From: CAVXHQ01 sp963789535
Lineage (GTDB): Bacteria; Pseudomonadota; Alphaproteobacteria; Rhodobacterales; Rhodobacteraceae
Assembly (NCBI GenBank): GCA_963789535.1
Contig: CAWBKU010000004.1
Coordinates: forward strand, 248,001 to 312,000
Length of the DNA: 64,000 bases
Direction of reading: 5' to 3'
Shown one piece after another: positions 1-9,107 of the stretch. The notes beneath the pieces were generated by a model that worked only from the letters and a program-made list of their open reading frames with translations, was not told where the DNA came from and did no database searches. Positions within the stretch are counted from its first letter, which is position 1, and each line of letters opens with the position of its first letter. The translations under genes were made by a program, and so were the position numbers.

Positions 1-383
1 GGTTTTCGGTGCTCTACTACTATTATCTCAACGAGATAAGCACCGTCGGCCTGCTCAACATCGCAATGGTCGTCGTCGGCGTCACCTTCGTGGTGAACTC
101 GCTCGACAGCCTGATCCGGCTCTACACCGACAACCTGTCGCTGACCGTTCAGCGGTTCGGCAAGGTGCCCTATATCGTCGGAAACGTGGCGGTGCTGTTC
201 GGGCTGACGCTGCTGTTCCAGGGCCAGTGGCTCCAGATCCAGTGGATCGGGGCCATCGTCATCGGCCTCTACCTCGCCTGCATCTTCTACATCGTGACGA
301 TGAAGCGGGATGTGGTCATGGCGATCGACGCGTCACCCGCCGAGAACACCCTCGACTTCGGCAAGATCGAGGCCGCCGTCTAG
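1..383 (+). CDS. C-terminal part of a membrane transporter, probably BCCT family
   Basis: Only the last ~125 residues lie in the window; the frame is open to the left edge, so the GTG at 9 is not a real start. The visible part has three hydrophobic stretches (about 14-34, 53-70 and 78-98 of the visible part) and a charged tail ending in DFGKIEAAV. The segment FVVNSLDSLIRLY resembles the Ser-Asp-Ser helix of betaine/choline/carnitine transporters, which is why BCCT is proposed. The membrane segments are seen; the family is an inference from a short fragment. It converges on the YqeY-like gene, and a hairpin follows its stop. Confidence 0.5.
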   Translation, partial: FSVLYYYYLNEISTVGLLNIAMVVVGVTFVVNSLDSLIRLYTDNLSLTVQRFGKVPYIVGNVAVLFGLTLLFQGQWLQIQWIGAIVIGLYLACIFYIVTMKRDVVMAIDASPAENTLDFGKIEAAV

Positions 384-395
384 ACCGGCACGGGC

Positions 396-460
396 GCACC
401 CGCGTCCGGCGCGGGTGCATCCCCCTTTACCGGCGCGGGTGCATCCCCCTTACCGGCGCG
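396..460. repeat. 24-bp tandem repeat with a 9-bp hairpin between convergent genes
   Basis: A unit starting CCGGCGCGGGTGCATCC occurs at 406-429 and 430-452, followed by the first 8 bases of a third copy at 453-460. The left edge also forms a perfect stem, GCACCCGCG (396-404) with CGCGGGTGC (410-418), 5-nt loop. It lies between the transporter stop (383) and the YqeY-like stop (466) and may act as a terminator, although the T-run is weak. Confidence 0.5.
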
Positions 461-465
461 TCACA

Positions 466-930
466 TCAGCCGAGCCTGTCGCGCACCAACGGGCCCACCT
501 TGCCGAAATCCATCTGGCCGGTATAGCGGCCCTTGAGCTCCGCCATCACCTTGCCCATGTCGCGGATGCTGGTCGCACCGACGGAGGCGATGGCCGCGTC
601 GAGCGCCGCAACGGTCTCGTCCTCGTCGAGCTGTCGCGGCAGGAACTCTTCGATGACCTTGACCTCGGCGAGCTCCTTCTCGGCAAGCTCCAGCCGCCCG
701 CCCTCCTCGTAGGCGCGCGCGCTCTCCTGCCGCTGCTTGACCATCTTGCCGAGGATCGACAGCACCACGTCGTCGCCGACGCCGTCGTCGCTGCCCTCCG
801 GCTCGCCCCGCAGGGCGATGTCGCGGTCCTTGATGGCGGCGTTGATGAGGCGCAGGGTCGACAGACGGTCGGCCTCCTTGGCGCGCATCGCGTCCTTCAT
901 CGACGCATTTACCCGGTCGCGCAGTTGCAT
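466..930 (-). CDS. GatB/YqeY domain-containing protein
   Basis: 154-residue protein of the YqeY family, which resembles the tail domain of GatB (Asp/Glu-tRNA amidotransferase subunit B) but stands alone. Family features are an N-terminal helical segment (MQLRDRVNASMKDAMRAKE, then RLSTLRLI) and a C-terminal helical domain with the usual IEEFLPRQL and KGRYTGQMDFGKV. The start at 930 is preferred over the ATG at 969 because family members begin with a short leader before the RxxxxxxxAMKAK motif. It is divergent from carA. The exact biochemical role of stand-alone YqeY proteins is not settled. Confidence 0.85.
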   Translation of the reverse strand: MQLRDRVNASMKDAMRAKEADRLSTLRLINAAIKDRDIALRGEPEGSDDGVGDDVVLSILGKMVKQRQESARAYEEGGRLELAEKELAEVKVIEEFLPRQLDEDETVAALDAAIASVGATSIRDMGKVMAELKGRYTGQMDFGKVGPLVRDRLG

Positions 931-964
931 GTCGCTCGTCCTCTCGGCCTTTTGGCACCCGGCT

Positions 965-993
965 CCCATAATCCTCCGCCCCGGTCATGACAA
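965..993 (-). promoter_or_regulatory. candidate promoter of the YqeY-like gene
   Basis: TTGTCA (993-988), 17 bp, TATGGG (970-965). Start codon at 930, giving a short leader. Sequence match only. Confidence 0.4.
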
Positions 994-1022
994 CCATGCC
1001 GTAGGCCGCAGGCCCCGCCACC

Positions 1023-1051
1023 TTGACCGTCCCGCTGCCGCGACCTAGACA
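1023..1051 (+). promoter_or_regulatory. candidate promoter of carA
   Basis: TTGACC (1023-1028), 17 bp, TAGACA (1046-1051). About 35 bases before the carA start; good match to the sigma-70 form used in alphaproteobacteria. Confidence 0.5.
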
Positions 1052-1085
1052 CCGCCAGACCCCGCCCCCGCCCGAGGAAACCGCC

Positions 1086-2246
1086 ATGCCCGACACGGCC
1101 CCGCCCAAGCCGACCGCCTGTCTGGCCCTGGCCGACGGCACCATCTTCTACGGGCGCGGCTTCGGGGCGACGGGCCAGACGGTCGCCGAACTCTGTTTCA
1201 ACACCGCGATGACCGGCTATCAGGAGATCATGACCGATCCGTCCTACGCCGGGCAGGTCGTCACCTTCACCTTCCCCCACATCGGCAATACCGGCACCAC
1301 CCCCGAGGATGACGAGACCGCCGATCCGGTCGCCGCCGGCATGGTCGTCAAATGGGATCCGACCGAGCCGTCGAACTGGCGCGCGATGGGCGATCTGCCG
1401 TACTGGCTCGCGGCCCACGGACGCATCGCCATCGGCGGCCTCGACACCCGCCGCCTGACCCGCGCCATCCGCCAGCAGGGCGCGCCGCACGTCGCGCTCG
1501 CGCATGACCCCGAGGGCAATTTCGACATCGCCGCGATGGTCGCCGCCGCCCGCGCCTTCCGCGGCCTCGAAGGCCTCGATCTGGCACGCGACGTCACCTG
1601 CGCGCAAAGCTATCGCTGGGACGAGATGCGGTGGGCCTGGCCCGAGGGGCACGTGCGCCAGACGCAGGCGCGCCATTCCGTCGTCGCCATCGACTACGGC
1701 GCCAAGCGCAATATCCTGCGCTGCCTCGCCTCGGCGGGCTGCAACGTCACCGTCCTGCCCGCGTCCGCCACTGCCGAGGACGTGCTGGCCCTGAACCCGG
1801 ACGGCCTGTTCCTGTCGAACGGCCCGGGCGATCCTGCGGCCACCGGCGCCTACGCCGTGCCGATGATCCGGGGCGTCCTCGATGCCTCGGCGATGCCGGT
1901 CTTCGGGATCTGCCTCGGCCACCAGATGCTGGCGCTGGCACTCGGCGCGCGGACGGTGAAGATGAACCACGGCCACCACGGCGCCAACCATCCGGTCAAG
2001 GACATCGAGACCGGCAAGGTCGAGATCACCTCGATGAACCACGGCTTCACCGTCGACAGCCAGACCCTGCCCGCGGGCGTCACCGAAACCCACGTCAGCC
2101 TGTTCGACGGCTCGAACTGCGGCATCCGCCTGACCGACCGCCCTGTCTTCTCGGTGCAATACCACCCCGAGGCGAGCCCCGGCCCGATGGACAGCGTCTA
2201 CCTCTTCGACCGCTTCGTCGCGGCGATGGATGCCGCCCGCTCCTGA
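1086..2246 (+). CDS. carA: carbamoyl-phosphate synthase small (glutaminase) subunit
   Basis: Cytoplasmic subunit that hydrolyses glutamine and passes ammonia to CarB, for arginine and pyrimidine synthesis. The 386-residue product has the CPSase small-chain N-terminal domain (about 10-145, with FNTAMTGYQEIMTDPSYAGQ) and a class I glutamine amidotransferase domain (about 195-380). The catalytic triad is visible: Cys276 in GICLGHQ, and His360 and Glu362 in QYHPEASPGP. The ATG at 1086 has a GAGGAAA ribosome site; the upstream in-frame start at 1023 lies in the promoter and is rejected. carB is not in the window, so the pair is unlinked or lies elsewhere. Confidence 0.97.
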   Translation: MPDTAPPKPTACLALADGTIFYGRGFGATGQTVAELCFNTAMTGYQEIMTDPSYAGQVVTFTFPHIGNTGTTPEDDETADPVAAGMVVKWDPTEPSNWRAMGDLPYWLAAHGRIAIGGLDTRRLTRAIRQQGAPHVALAHDPEGNFDIAAMVAAARAFRGLEGLDLARDVTCAQSYRWDEMRWAWPEGHVRQTQARHSVVAIDYGAKRNILRCLASAGCNVTVLPASATAEDVLALNPDGLFLSNGPGDPAATGAYAVPMIRGVLDASAMPVFGICLGHQMLALALGARTVKMNHGHHGANHPVKDIETGKVEITSMNHGFTVDSQTLPAGVTETHVSLFDGSNCGIRLTDRPVFSVQYHPEASPGPMDSVYLFDRFVAAMDAARS

Positions 2247-2278
2247 CGCCCGCGTTCCGCCTCGTCAGGTTGCTGCCG

Positions 2279-2293
2279 TTTACCACTCCTTAA
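2279..2293. promoter_or_regulatory. CtrA-like site (one mismatch)
   Basis: TTTA-N7-TTAA, one base off the TTAA-N7-TTAA consensus of the cell-cycle regulator CtrA. It lies about 72 bp upstream of the glycosyltransferase start, in a 118-bp gap after carA. Confidence 0.35.
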
Positions 2294-2364
2294 CTTTGCT
2301 CACCCAAGTCTGAAACGGACAGGGAAGCGTCCGGGGAATCGGCGCAGCGCAAAGGGCTGGACGG

Positions 2365-4320
2365 ATGGGCAAAGGCGCCAAGCGCCGCGTCGTGGCGGAA
2401 GGAAACGTGGGCGCGGCGCCGTCGCCCGTCCTGTCGTTCGTGCGCCATGCCGTTCGGACCGGCGGCGGCATGACACCGCGCTGGTCGGCACCGGATGATC
2501 TTGACGGGGGCCGGTCGCCCGATGCGGTCGTCGTGCCCCTCGACCGGACGGGATACGCGCGGCGCGCGCGGTTCACCTTCACCGACCTGCCGGCCGCACC
2601 CACGCCCGAACGACGGCTCCTCGACCCTGCCGCGGTCCCGCCCGATGCCGCACTCATCGGCCACTACGGCGCCGTCGCCTGCCTGCGCGACGGCGTCCTG
2701 CCGTGGCGGCGGATGCAGGGGCAGACCGTGGTGCTGACCGAGGCCACGACACTCCCGCCCGCCACCCTCGCCGCCCTGCGCGACACCTTCGGCGCCGTCC
2801 GCCTCGCACGCGCCGCACCCGGCACCCTCGGCCCGATGCTGGCGCGCCTTGCAGGCCCGGCCCTCGCCGCCGCCGCCGAAACCCGCTGCCCCGCCGCGCA
2901 AAGCTGTCGAAGCTGGAACTTTCGCCGGGCCCAAGGCGTCGGGATCGCCGTTCTTCTCACGCTCACCCTGCTCGCCGTGTCGTTTCCGGGGCCGCTCATC
3001 GCCGGACTGGCGCTCTGGTCCGCCGCGACCCTGCTCTGCAATACCGCGCTCAAGGTCGCGGCGGTGGCGTCGGCCCTGCGCGCCCCGCCGCAGGGCGCCC
3101 TCGTCGCCGCGGCACCGCAGGTGACGCCCTTCGACCGCGCCGCGCGCGAGCCTGTCATCACCCTGCTCGTGCCCCTCTACCGCGAGCGCGAGATCGCCTC
3201 GCACCTGCTCGCCCGCCTGACCGACCTCGACTATCCGCGCGACCGGCTCGACGTGCTGCTGATCCTCGAGGACGACGACGCCCTGACCCACGCGACGCTC
3301 ACCGCGCTCGATCTGCCCGACTGGGTGCGCATCGTCGCGGTCCCCGAGGGCACCCTGCGGACCAAACCCCGCGCCCTCAACCACGCGCTCACGCTGGCGC
3401 GCGGCGACATCGTCGGCATCTACGACGCCGAGGACGCCCCCGCCCCCGATCAGCTTCGCGCCGTCGCCCGCCGCTTTGCCATCGAGCCGCCCGAGGTCGC
3501 CTGCCTTCAGGGCGTGCTCGACTACTACAACACCTCCTGCAACTGGCTCGCGCGCTGCTTCACCCTCGAATACGCCACCTGGTTCCGGCTGATGCTGCCC
3601 GGCCTCGCCCGCCTCGGCCTCGTGGTGCCGCTGGGGGGGACGACCCTGTTCCTGCGCCGCGCCGCGATCGAGGCGGTCGGCGGCTGGGACGCGCACAACG
3701 TCACCGAGGACGCGGACCTTGGCCTGCGGCTGGCGCGCGCGGGATACCGCACCGAACTCGTGGCCTCCGTAACGATTGAGGAGGCGAACGCCCGCCTCTG
3801 GCCCTGGGTGCGGCAGCGGACGCGCTGGCTCAAGGGCTATGCGATGACCTGGGCGGTACACATGGCCGATCCCGCCGCCCTCTGGCGCGATCTGGGGCCG
3901 CGTCGCTTCTGGGGTGTCCAGATCCTGTTTCTCGGCACGGTAAGCCAGTTCGTGCTGGCGCCGGTGCTCTGGTCGTTCTGGCTCATCCCCTTCGGCCTGC
4001 CACACCCGCTGCGTGGCATGCTGCCCGAGGCGGGGCTGCTGGCGCTGGGGGCGCTGTTCCTCGCGACCGAACTCATCAATCTCGCGGTGGCGACCCTCGC
4101 CGCGCGGCGCGCCGGACGGCCCCGCCTCGCGTTCTGGTCGCCGATGCTGCAACTCTACTTCCCGCTCGCCACGATCTCGGCCTGGCGGGCCCTGACCGAG
4201 ATCTGCACAAAGCCGTTCTTCTGGGACAAGACGGTGCACGGCGTCTTTCTGCCGCACGGCGGGGGGCGGGGTCCGGGGGAACCGAAAACGGCCATTCCCG
4301 CGACACTCCCGATCCGCTAG
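2365..4320 (+). CDS. membrane glycosyltransferase, family 2 (BcsA/curdlan-synthase-like)
   Basis: 651-residue processive-type GT2 enzyme. Order: about 190 residues of unrecognised N-terminal region; two membrane helices (about 191-230); a GT2 catalytic domain (about 262-490) with the acidic motifs EDDD, YDAED and TEDAD and the terminal box RQRTRWLKG (the Q-x-x-R-W motif of cellulose, curdlan and hyaluronan-type synthases); then further membrane helices (about 512-600). It probably moves a sugar from UDP-glucose or a similar donor onto a growing exopolysaccharide and exports it. No PilZ domain or partner gene is seen, so the polymer cannot be named. A start further inside is possible because the first 35 residues are not conserved-looking. 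Confidence 0.85.
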   Translation: MGKGAKRRVVAEGNVGAAPSPVLSFVRHAVRTGGGMTPRWSAPDDLDGGRSPDAVVVPLDRTGYARRARFTFTDLPAAPTPERRLLDPAAVPPDAALIGHYGAVACLRDGVLPWRRMQGQTVVLTEATTLPPATLAALRDTFGAVRLARAAPGTLGPMLARLAGPALAAAAETRCPAAQSCRSWNFRRAQGVGIAVLLTLTLLAVSFPGPLIAGLALWSAATLLCNTALKVAAVASALRAPPQGALVAAAPQVTPFDRAAREPVITLLVPLYREREIASHLLARLTDLDYPRDRLDVLLILEDDDALTHATLTALDLPDWVRIVAVPEGTLRTKPRALNHALTLARGDIVGIYDAEDAPAPDQLRAVARRFAIEPPEVACLQGVLDYYNTSCNWLARCFTLEYATWFRLMLPGLARLGLVVPLGGTTLFLRRAAIEAVGGWDAHNVTEDADLGLRLARAGYRTELVASVTIEEANARLWPWVRQRTRWLKGYAMTWAVHMADPAALWRDLGPRRFWGVQILFLGTVSQFVLAPVLWSFWLIPFGLPHPLRGMLPEAGLLALGALFLATELINLAVATLAARRAGRPRLAFWSPMLQLYFPLATISAWRALTEICTKPFFWDKTVHGVFLPHGGGRGPGEPKTAIPATLPIR

Positions 4321-4500
4321 GTCTGCGTCATGCGTCATCCGACACGCTTCTCTCCGCCGCGACTGCGGTTCCGGGCACATTCGCGGCCGATCGCGACGCC
4401 TGCCTGCCCGCACGCCCGTCACGGGGACCACGACGAGGCTCCTTCCGGCATTGTGTCGCAGCGCCCCTGACACGGGCGCATCACGGACTATCTGAGGCAC

Positions 4501-5739
4501 ATGCGGGAAACATTCGACATCGTCATTTCGGGCGCGGGCCCGGCCGGCCTCATCGCCGCAGCAGCCTTTGGCGCGGCAGGGTTCACCGTCCTCTGCCTCG
4601 ACCCGGCGGCCCCCGTCACCGACGGCGCGGCGCCGGACGCCGATCTGCGGACCACGGCGTTCCTCGGCCCCGCGCAGGCGCTGATGGCACGGCTCGGCCT
4701 GTGGAACGATCTGGCGGCAGAGGCGATGCCGTTGCGGGTCATGCGGATCGTCGATGCCGCCGCTTCCGCGCCGGTGGTCCGCGATTTCGTCGCGGCCGAC
4801 ATCGACCGAGGCGCCTTCGGCTGGAACGTCCGCAACTGGGCCCTTCGGGCAGCCCTGCTGTCGCGACTGTCGGAGACACCGGGCATCACCATGCGGCTCG
4901 GGACCGGATACGCACACCACGTGGCGCGGACGGGGACGGCTCTCGTGGCCCTCAGCGACGCAAATGTCGTGCAGACCCGCCTGCTGATCGGGGCCGACGG
5001 CAGATCGAGCGCCGTTCGCAAGGCCGCAGGCATCGGCGTCGACGTACGGCGCTATGGGCAAAAGGCGCTGTCGTTCTCGGTCACGCATGATGCGGCCCAC
5101 GACAGCATCTCGACAGAGGTGCACCGCGCGGGCGGGCCGTTCACGCTGGTGCCGCTCCCGGACCTCGAGGGGCGCCCCTGTTCGGCGGTGGTGTGGATGG
5201 CGCCGGGGCCCGAGGTGGTGCGACTGGCCGCGCTCCCCCCCGCGGCGTTCTCCGCGGCGGCGACGGAACGCTCGGCGGGTGTCCTCGGCGATCTGACGCT
5301 GGCGACACGGCGACAGGTCTGGCCGATCACGATGCAACGCGCCCGGGCGCTGACCGCCGAACGCGTGGCGCTGGTCGCCGAGGCCGCCCATGCGGTGCCG
5401 CCGATCGGGGCGCAGGGGCTGAACATGTCGCTGGGCGACATCGCGGCGCTGGCCGCACTGGCCGAGGCGGATCCCGCAGGCCTCGGCGGTCCGCGCATGC
5501 TCGACACCTACGCGCGGACGCGAGGGCCGGAGCTGACGCTCCGGCTGGCGGGTATCGACGCCCTGAACCGCGCCTCGCGGGCAGGGTCGGCTCCGGTGCA
5601 GGCGCTGCGGGCGCTGGGTTTGCGGGCGCTGCACGATGTGCCGAATGTGCGGCGCGCGGTCATGCGGTTGGGATTGGGCGGCACCGCTGCGCCCGGTTTG
5701 GCGGCGGACCCTCCGGGGGGAGTCGTTGCGGCAACTTGA
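4501..5739 (+). CDS. FAD-dependent UbiH/UbiF-family hydroxylase
   Basis: 412-residue flavoprotein monooxygenase. An N-terminal dinucleotide fold begins at residue 7 (VISGAGPAG); the second FAD motif is IGADGRSSAVRKAAGI and the third is the ribityl-binding GAQGLNMSLGDIAAL near residue 305. This architecture matches ubiquinone ring hydroxylases (UbiH, UbiF, UbiL, COQ6). Which ring carbon is hydroxylated cannot be told from sequence alone. The 180 bp upstream hold no other gene. It converges on the aminotransferase gene. Confidence 0.85.
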   Translation: MRETFDIVISGAGPAGLIAAAAFGAAGFTVLCLDPAAPVTDGAAPDADLRTTAFLGPAQALMARLGLWNDLAAEAMPLRVMRIVDAAASAPVVRDFVAADIDRGAFGWNVRNWALRAALLSRLSETPGITMRLGTGYAHHVARTGTALVALSDANVVQTRLLIGADGRSSAVRKAAGIGVDVRRYGQKALSFSVTHDAAHDSISTEVHRAGGPFTLVPLPDLEGRPCSAVVWMAPGPEVVRLAALPPAAFSAAATERSAGVLGDLTLATRRQVWPITMQRARALTAERVALVAEAAHAVPPIGAQGLNMSLGDIAALAALAEADPAGLGGPRMLDTYARTRGPELTLRLAGIDALNRASRAGSAPVQALRALGLRALHDVPNVRRAVMRLGLGGTAAPGLAADPPGGVVAAT

Positions 5740-5767
5740 ACGTGGCCGGATCGTGTGGCCCCTCCGC

Positions 5768-6892
5768 TCAGAGAACCTTGTCGAGCACCGCCCCGAAACG
5801 GGCTGCGGTGGCAGCCGGATCCGCAAGCTTGTCGAGACCGAAGAGGCCGACGCGGAAGGTGCGGAACCCCGGCCCCTCGTCGACCTGAAGCGGCACACCG
5901 GCGGCGATCTGCATCCCCTGCGCCCTGAATTTCGCGCCCGACTGAACCTCGGGGTCGGCGGTATGACTCACCACGACCGAGGGCGCCTCGAAGCCCGGGG
6001 CCGCGACCGAGCGGGCGCCCTTGGCAGCGAGCAGGGCGCGGACCCGGGCGCCGAGGTCTGCCTGCGCCGCCTTCAGGGCGGCAAAACCCGTCGCCCGGGT
6101 CTCGACCATGGCGTCGCGCAGCGCGCGGAGCCCATCGGTCGGCAGGGTCGCGTGATAGGCGTGGCCACCGTCCTCGTAGGCCTTCATGATCGCGCGCCAC
6201 TTGGCCAGGTCCACGGCGAAGCTGTCGGCTTTCGTCTCCGCCATCCGCGCCGACGCCGCCTCGGACAGCATCACCAGACCGGCGCAGGGGGTCGACGACC
6301 AGCCCTTTTGCGGCGCCGAGATCAGCACGTCGATGCCGAGGCTGCCCATATCGACCCAGGTGCAGCCGCTCGCGATACAATCGAGCACCATCAGCGCGCC
6401 GACCTCGTGTGCCGCCGCGGCGAGGCCCGTCAGATACTCGTCGGGAAGCATGATGCCCGCAGACGTTTCGACATGGGGGGCAAAGACGAGGTCGGGGCGC
6501 ATCTCGCGGATCGCGGCGACCACCGCGTCGAGCGGCGGCGGTGCAAAGGGCGCATCGGTCGCATTGCCTGCCCGGTGCGCCTTGATCGCCCGGCTCTCGT
6601 CCGCGAAACCGCCTGCCTCGAATATCTGTGTCCAGCGGTAGGAGAACCAGCCGTTGCGCACCACGAGGCATTTCGCGCCCTGTCCGAACTGCCGCGCCAC
6701 GGCCTCCATCGCGAAGGTGCCGCCGCCGGGGACGATGGCGACCTCGGCCGCGCCATAGACCTCGCGCAGCATCCCCGACAGGTCGCGCATCACCTCCTGA
6801 AAGGCGCCCGACATATGGTTCAGCGAGCGGTCGGTAAAGACCACCGAGAACTCCATGAGGCCGTCCGGATCGACGGGGGATGTATCTTTCAC
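5768..6892 (-). CDS. class V-fold PLP-dependent aminotransferase
   Basis: 374-residue fold-type I PLP enzyme of the alanine-glyoxylate / serine-pyruvate aminotransferase group. The PLP lysine is Lys196 in SAPQKGW, and Asp171 (MVLDCIAS) should hold the pyridine nitrogen; the phosphate-binding GGGTFAME is at 56-63. The start is decided by the ribosome site: a GTG at 6892 has GGAGG six bases upstream, whereas the earlier GTG at 6922 has none and would add ten residues. The substrate cannot be fixed from sequence. It is divergent from ilvC with a 180-bp gap. Confidence 0.85.
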   Translation of the reverse strand: MKDTSPVDPDGLMEFSVVFTDRSLNHMSGAFQEVMRDLSGMLREVYGAAEVAIVPGGGTFAMEAVARQFGQGAKCLVVRNGWFSYRWTQIFEAGGFADESRAIKAHRAGNATDAPFAPPPLDAVVAAIREMRPDLVFAPHVETSAGIMLPDEYLTGLAAAAHEVGALMVLDCIASGCTWVDMGSLGIDVLISAPQKGWSSTPCAGLVMLSEAASARMAETKADSFAVDLAKWRAIMKAYEDGGHAYHATLPTDGLRALRDAMVETRATGFAALKAAQADLGARVRALLAAKGARSVAAPGFEAPSVVVSHTADPEVQSGAKFRAQGMQIAAGVPLQVDEGPGFRTFRVGLFGLDKLADPAATAARFGAVLDKVL

Positions 6893-6987
6893 GGCGGGCC
6901 TCCGGATTGCGGGATCGCGCACAGGCTAGACCCGTCCCCCTGCCGATGAAAGGGCAACCTGCGGCGGATCCGCCCCGCCTCTTTGCA

Positions 6988-7015
6988 TTGCAACGGGCGC
7001 AGAAACCGCTAGAAC
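6988..7015 (+). promoter_or_regulatory. candidate promoter of ilvC
   Basis: TTGCAA (6988-6993), 16 bp, TAGAAC (7010-7015), about 60 bases before the ilvC start. Moderate match. Confidence 0.35.
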
Positions 7016-7075
7016 GCCCCGAAATGGCGCGCCGGGTCCGGCGGCGACCGATCTGCACACGAGGGAGAAAGCCTG

Positions 7076-8097
7076 ATGCGCGTTTATTATGATCGCGACT
7101 GCGACGTTAACCTGATCAAGGACATGAAGGTCGCGATCCTGGGCTACGGCTCCCAAGGGCACGCCCACGCCCTGAACCTGCGGGATTCGGGCGCAAAGAA
7201 CGTCGTCGTGGCGCTGCGCGAGGGCTCGCCCAGCCGCGCCAAGGCCGAGGGCGAGGGCCTCAAGACGATGGCTATCGCCGAGGCGGCGAAATGGGCCGAC
7301 CTCATCATGTTCACGATGCCGGACGAGCTTCAGGCCGAGACCTATCGCAAATACGTCCACGACAACCTGCGCGACGGCGCCGCCATCGCCTTTGCCCATG
7401 GCCTGAACGTGCACTTCGGCCTGATCGAGCCGAAGAAGGGCGTCGACGTCATCATGATGGCGCCGAAGGGCCCGGGTCATACGGTGCGCGGCGAATATAC
7501 CAAGGGGGGCGGCGTCCCCTGCCTCGTGGCGGTGCATCAGGATGCGTCGGGCAAGGCCCTCGAGATCGGGTTGTCCTACTGCTCGGCGATCGGCGGCGGC
7601 CGGTCGGGGATCATCGAGACCAACTTCCGCGAGGAATGCGAGACGGATCTCTTCGGCGAGCAGGCCGTCCTCTGCGGCGGTCTGGTCGAACTGATCCGGA
7701 TGGGTTTCGAAACGCTGGTCGAGGCGGGCTATGAGCCCGAGATGGCCTATTTCGAGTGTCTGCACGAGGTCAAGCTCATCGTCGACCTGATCTACGAGGG
7801 CGGCATCGCCAACATGAACTATTCGATCAGCAACACGGCCGAATACGGCGAATACGTCTCGGCCCCCGCATCCTGCCCTACGACGAGACCAAGGCGCGGA
7901 TGAAGGCGGTCCTCAAGGATATCCAGTCCGGCAAGTTCGTGCGCGATTTCATGCAGGAGAACGCGGTCGGCCAGCCGTCGTTCAAGGCAACGCGCCGCCT
8001 GAACGACGAGCATCAGATCGAGCGGGTCGGCGAGAAGCTGCGGGCGATGATGCCATGGATCTCCAAAGGCAAGATGGTCGACCGGGCGAAGAACTGA
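7076..8097 (+). pseudogene. ilvC: ketol-acid reductoisomerase with a single-base frameshift
   Basis: Class I KARI, the NADPH-dependent second step of valine, leucine and isoleucine synthesis. The N-terminal part reads GYGSQGHAHALNLRDSG (Rossmann, about residue 24) and continues in frame to NTAEYGEYVS at 7860. The rest (GPRILPYDETKARMK to MVDRAKN) follows in the +1 frame up to 8097. The break is at TCGGCCCCCGC (7858-7868), where one G is missing relative to codons for S-G-P-R. Restoring it gives 340 residues, the normal class I length. As written, translation would give a 275-residue product lacking the C-terminal knotted domain. Loss of a biosynthetic gene or a homopolymer sequencing error are both possible; the intact flanking codons favour an error. 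The start has the ribosome site GAGGGAGA. Confidence 0.9.
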
Positions 8098-8135
8098 CGC
8101 CCTGATTTCTGATCCCGTCCCGTTCGACGGGGGAC

Positions 8136-8167
8136 AAGGGGCCGGAGCGATCGCTTCGGCCCCTTTT
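8136..8167 (+). terminator. rho-independent terminator after ilvC
   Basis: AAGGGGCCG (8136-8144) pairs with CGGCCCCTT (8157-8165), the loop has a further self-complementary AGCGATCGCT, and a T-run follows. Confidence 0.85.
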
Positions 8168-8195
8168 CGATTTGCCGCGCGGTGCTGAGGTTTGC

Positions 8196-9107
8196 ATGAT
8201 GTCCACCCCCTCCCCCGCGCGGCCCGGCGCGCTGAACTGGGCGCTGATCGTCGGCCTCGGCGTCATCTGGGGCGGCGCGTTCCTGTCGGTGCGCATCGCG
8301 CTCGACGGGTTCACACCGTTGCAGGTGGCCGCGGGGCGGCTGCTGATCGGGGCGCTGGCGCTGACCGGTATCGCGAGCCTGCTGGGCCAGTCACCGGCCG
8401 TGTTGCCCTCGCGGCGGGCGTGGGTCTTCGCGGCGGTGATCGGTGCGGGCGCCTCGGCGCTGCCGATCACGCTCCTCGCGTTCGGGCAACAATATGTGCC
8501 TTCTGCCTTTGCGGGCGTCGCGATGGGGGCGGTGCCGCTGCTGGTCCTGCCCCTCGTCTGGGCGTTCTCGCCCGAGGAGGGGATCGGGCCAAGGCGGTTG
8601 ATCGGCATGGGCATGGGCTTTGCGGGTCTGCTCGTCCTGACCGGACCGGGGGCGTTCGGCGCGGGCGAGGGGTCGGTGCTGGCCGGGCGCGTCATGTGCA
8701 TCGGGGCGGCGCTGTGCTATGCGGCGGGGTCGGTCGCGACGCGGCGCGCGCCGCCGATGCCGCCGCTGGCCTTCGCCAGCGTGACGCTTCTGGCGGCAGC
8801 GGCGATCCTCGTGCCCGTGGCCCTCGTGGTCGACGGTGTGCCCCGGTCGTTTCCGGCACAGCCGGTGCAGGCCCTGATCTATGCGGCGCTGTTGCCCACG
8901 GCCCTCGCCGCGGCAATCCGGGTCCGCGTCATCACCACCGCAGGCTCGCTCTTCATGTCGATCACCAGCTACATGGTGCCGGTCTGGTCGGTGATCTTCG
9001 GCCTCTGGCTCGGCGCCGAGGAATTGCCGCCGACGCTCTATTCCGGCCTCGGACTCATCCTTGCGGGAATATTGATAAGCCAGTCGCGCAGCCTCTTCGG
9101 ACGCTAG
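8196..9107 (+). CDS. EamA/DMT-family transporter
   Basis: 303-residue inner-membrane protein with ten predicted helices arranged as two EamA repeats, starting with the typical NWALIVGLGVIWGGAFLSV and R-x-x-x-G-x-L pattern in each half. The family exports amino acids, metabolites or drugs; the substrate is unknown here. The start is the first ATG of a tandem ATGATG after a TGAGG ribosome site; the second ATG at 8199 is equally possible. Its stop overlaps the convergent glmM stop in CTAG. Confidence 0.85.
   Translation: MMSTPSPARPGALNWALIVGLGVIWGGAFLSVRIALDGFTPLQVAAGRLLIGALALTGIASLLGQSPAVLPSRRAWVFAAVIGAGASALPITLLAFGQQYVPSAFAGVAMGAVPLLVLPLVWAFSPEEGIGPRRLIGMGMGFAGLLVLTGPGAFGAGEGSVLAGRVMCIGAALCYAAGSVATRRAPPMPPLAFASVTLLAAAAILVPVALVVDGVPRSFPAQPVQALIYAALLPTALAAAIRVRVITTAGSLFMSITSYMVPVWSVIFGLWLGAEELPPTLYSGLGLILAGILISQSRSLFGR

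Noticed and set aside
2290..5898. A 1202-residue open frame on the minus strand
   Set aside because: Antisense to carA end, the glycosyltransferase and the UbiH-like gene, all with family motifs; long antisense frames are common at this GC content.
7858..7868. Programmed frameshift in ilvC
   Set aside because: No slippery heptamer or downstream stimulatory structure, and the family is never made this way.
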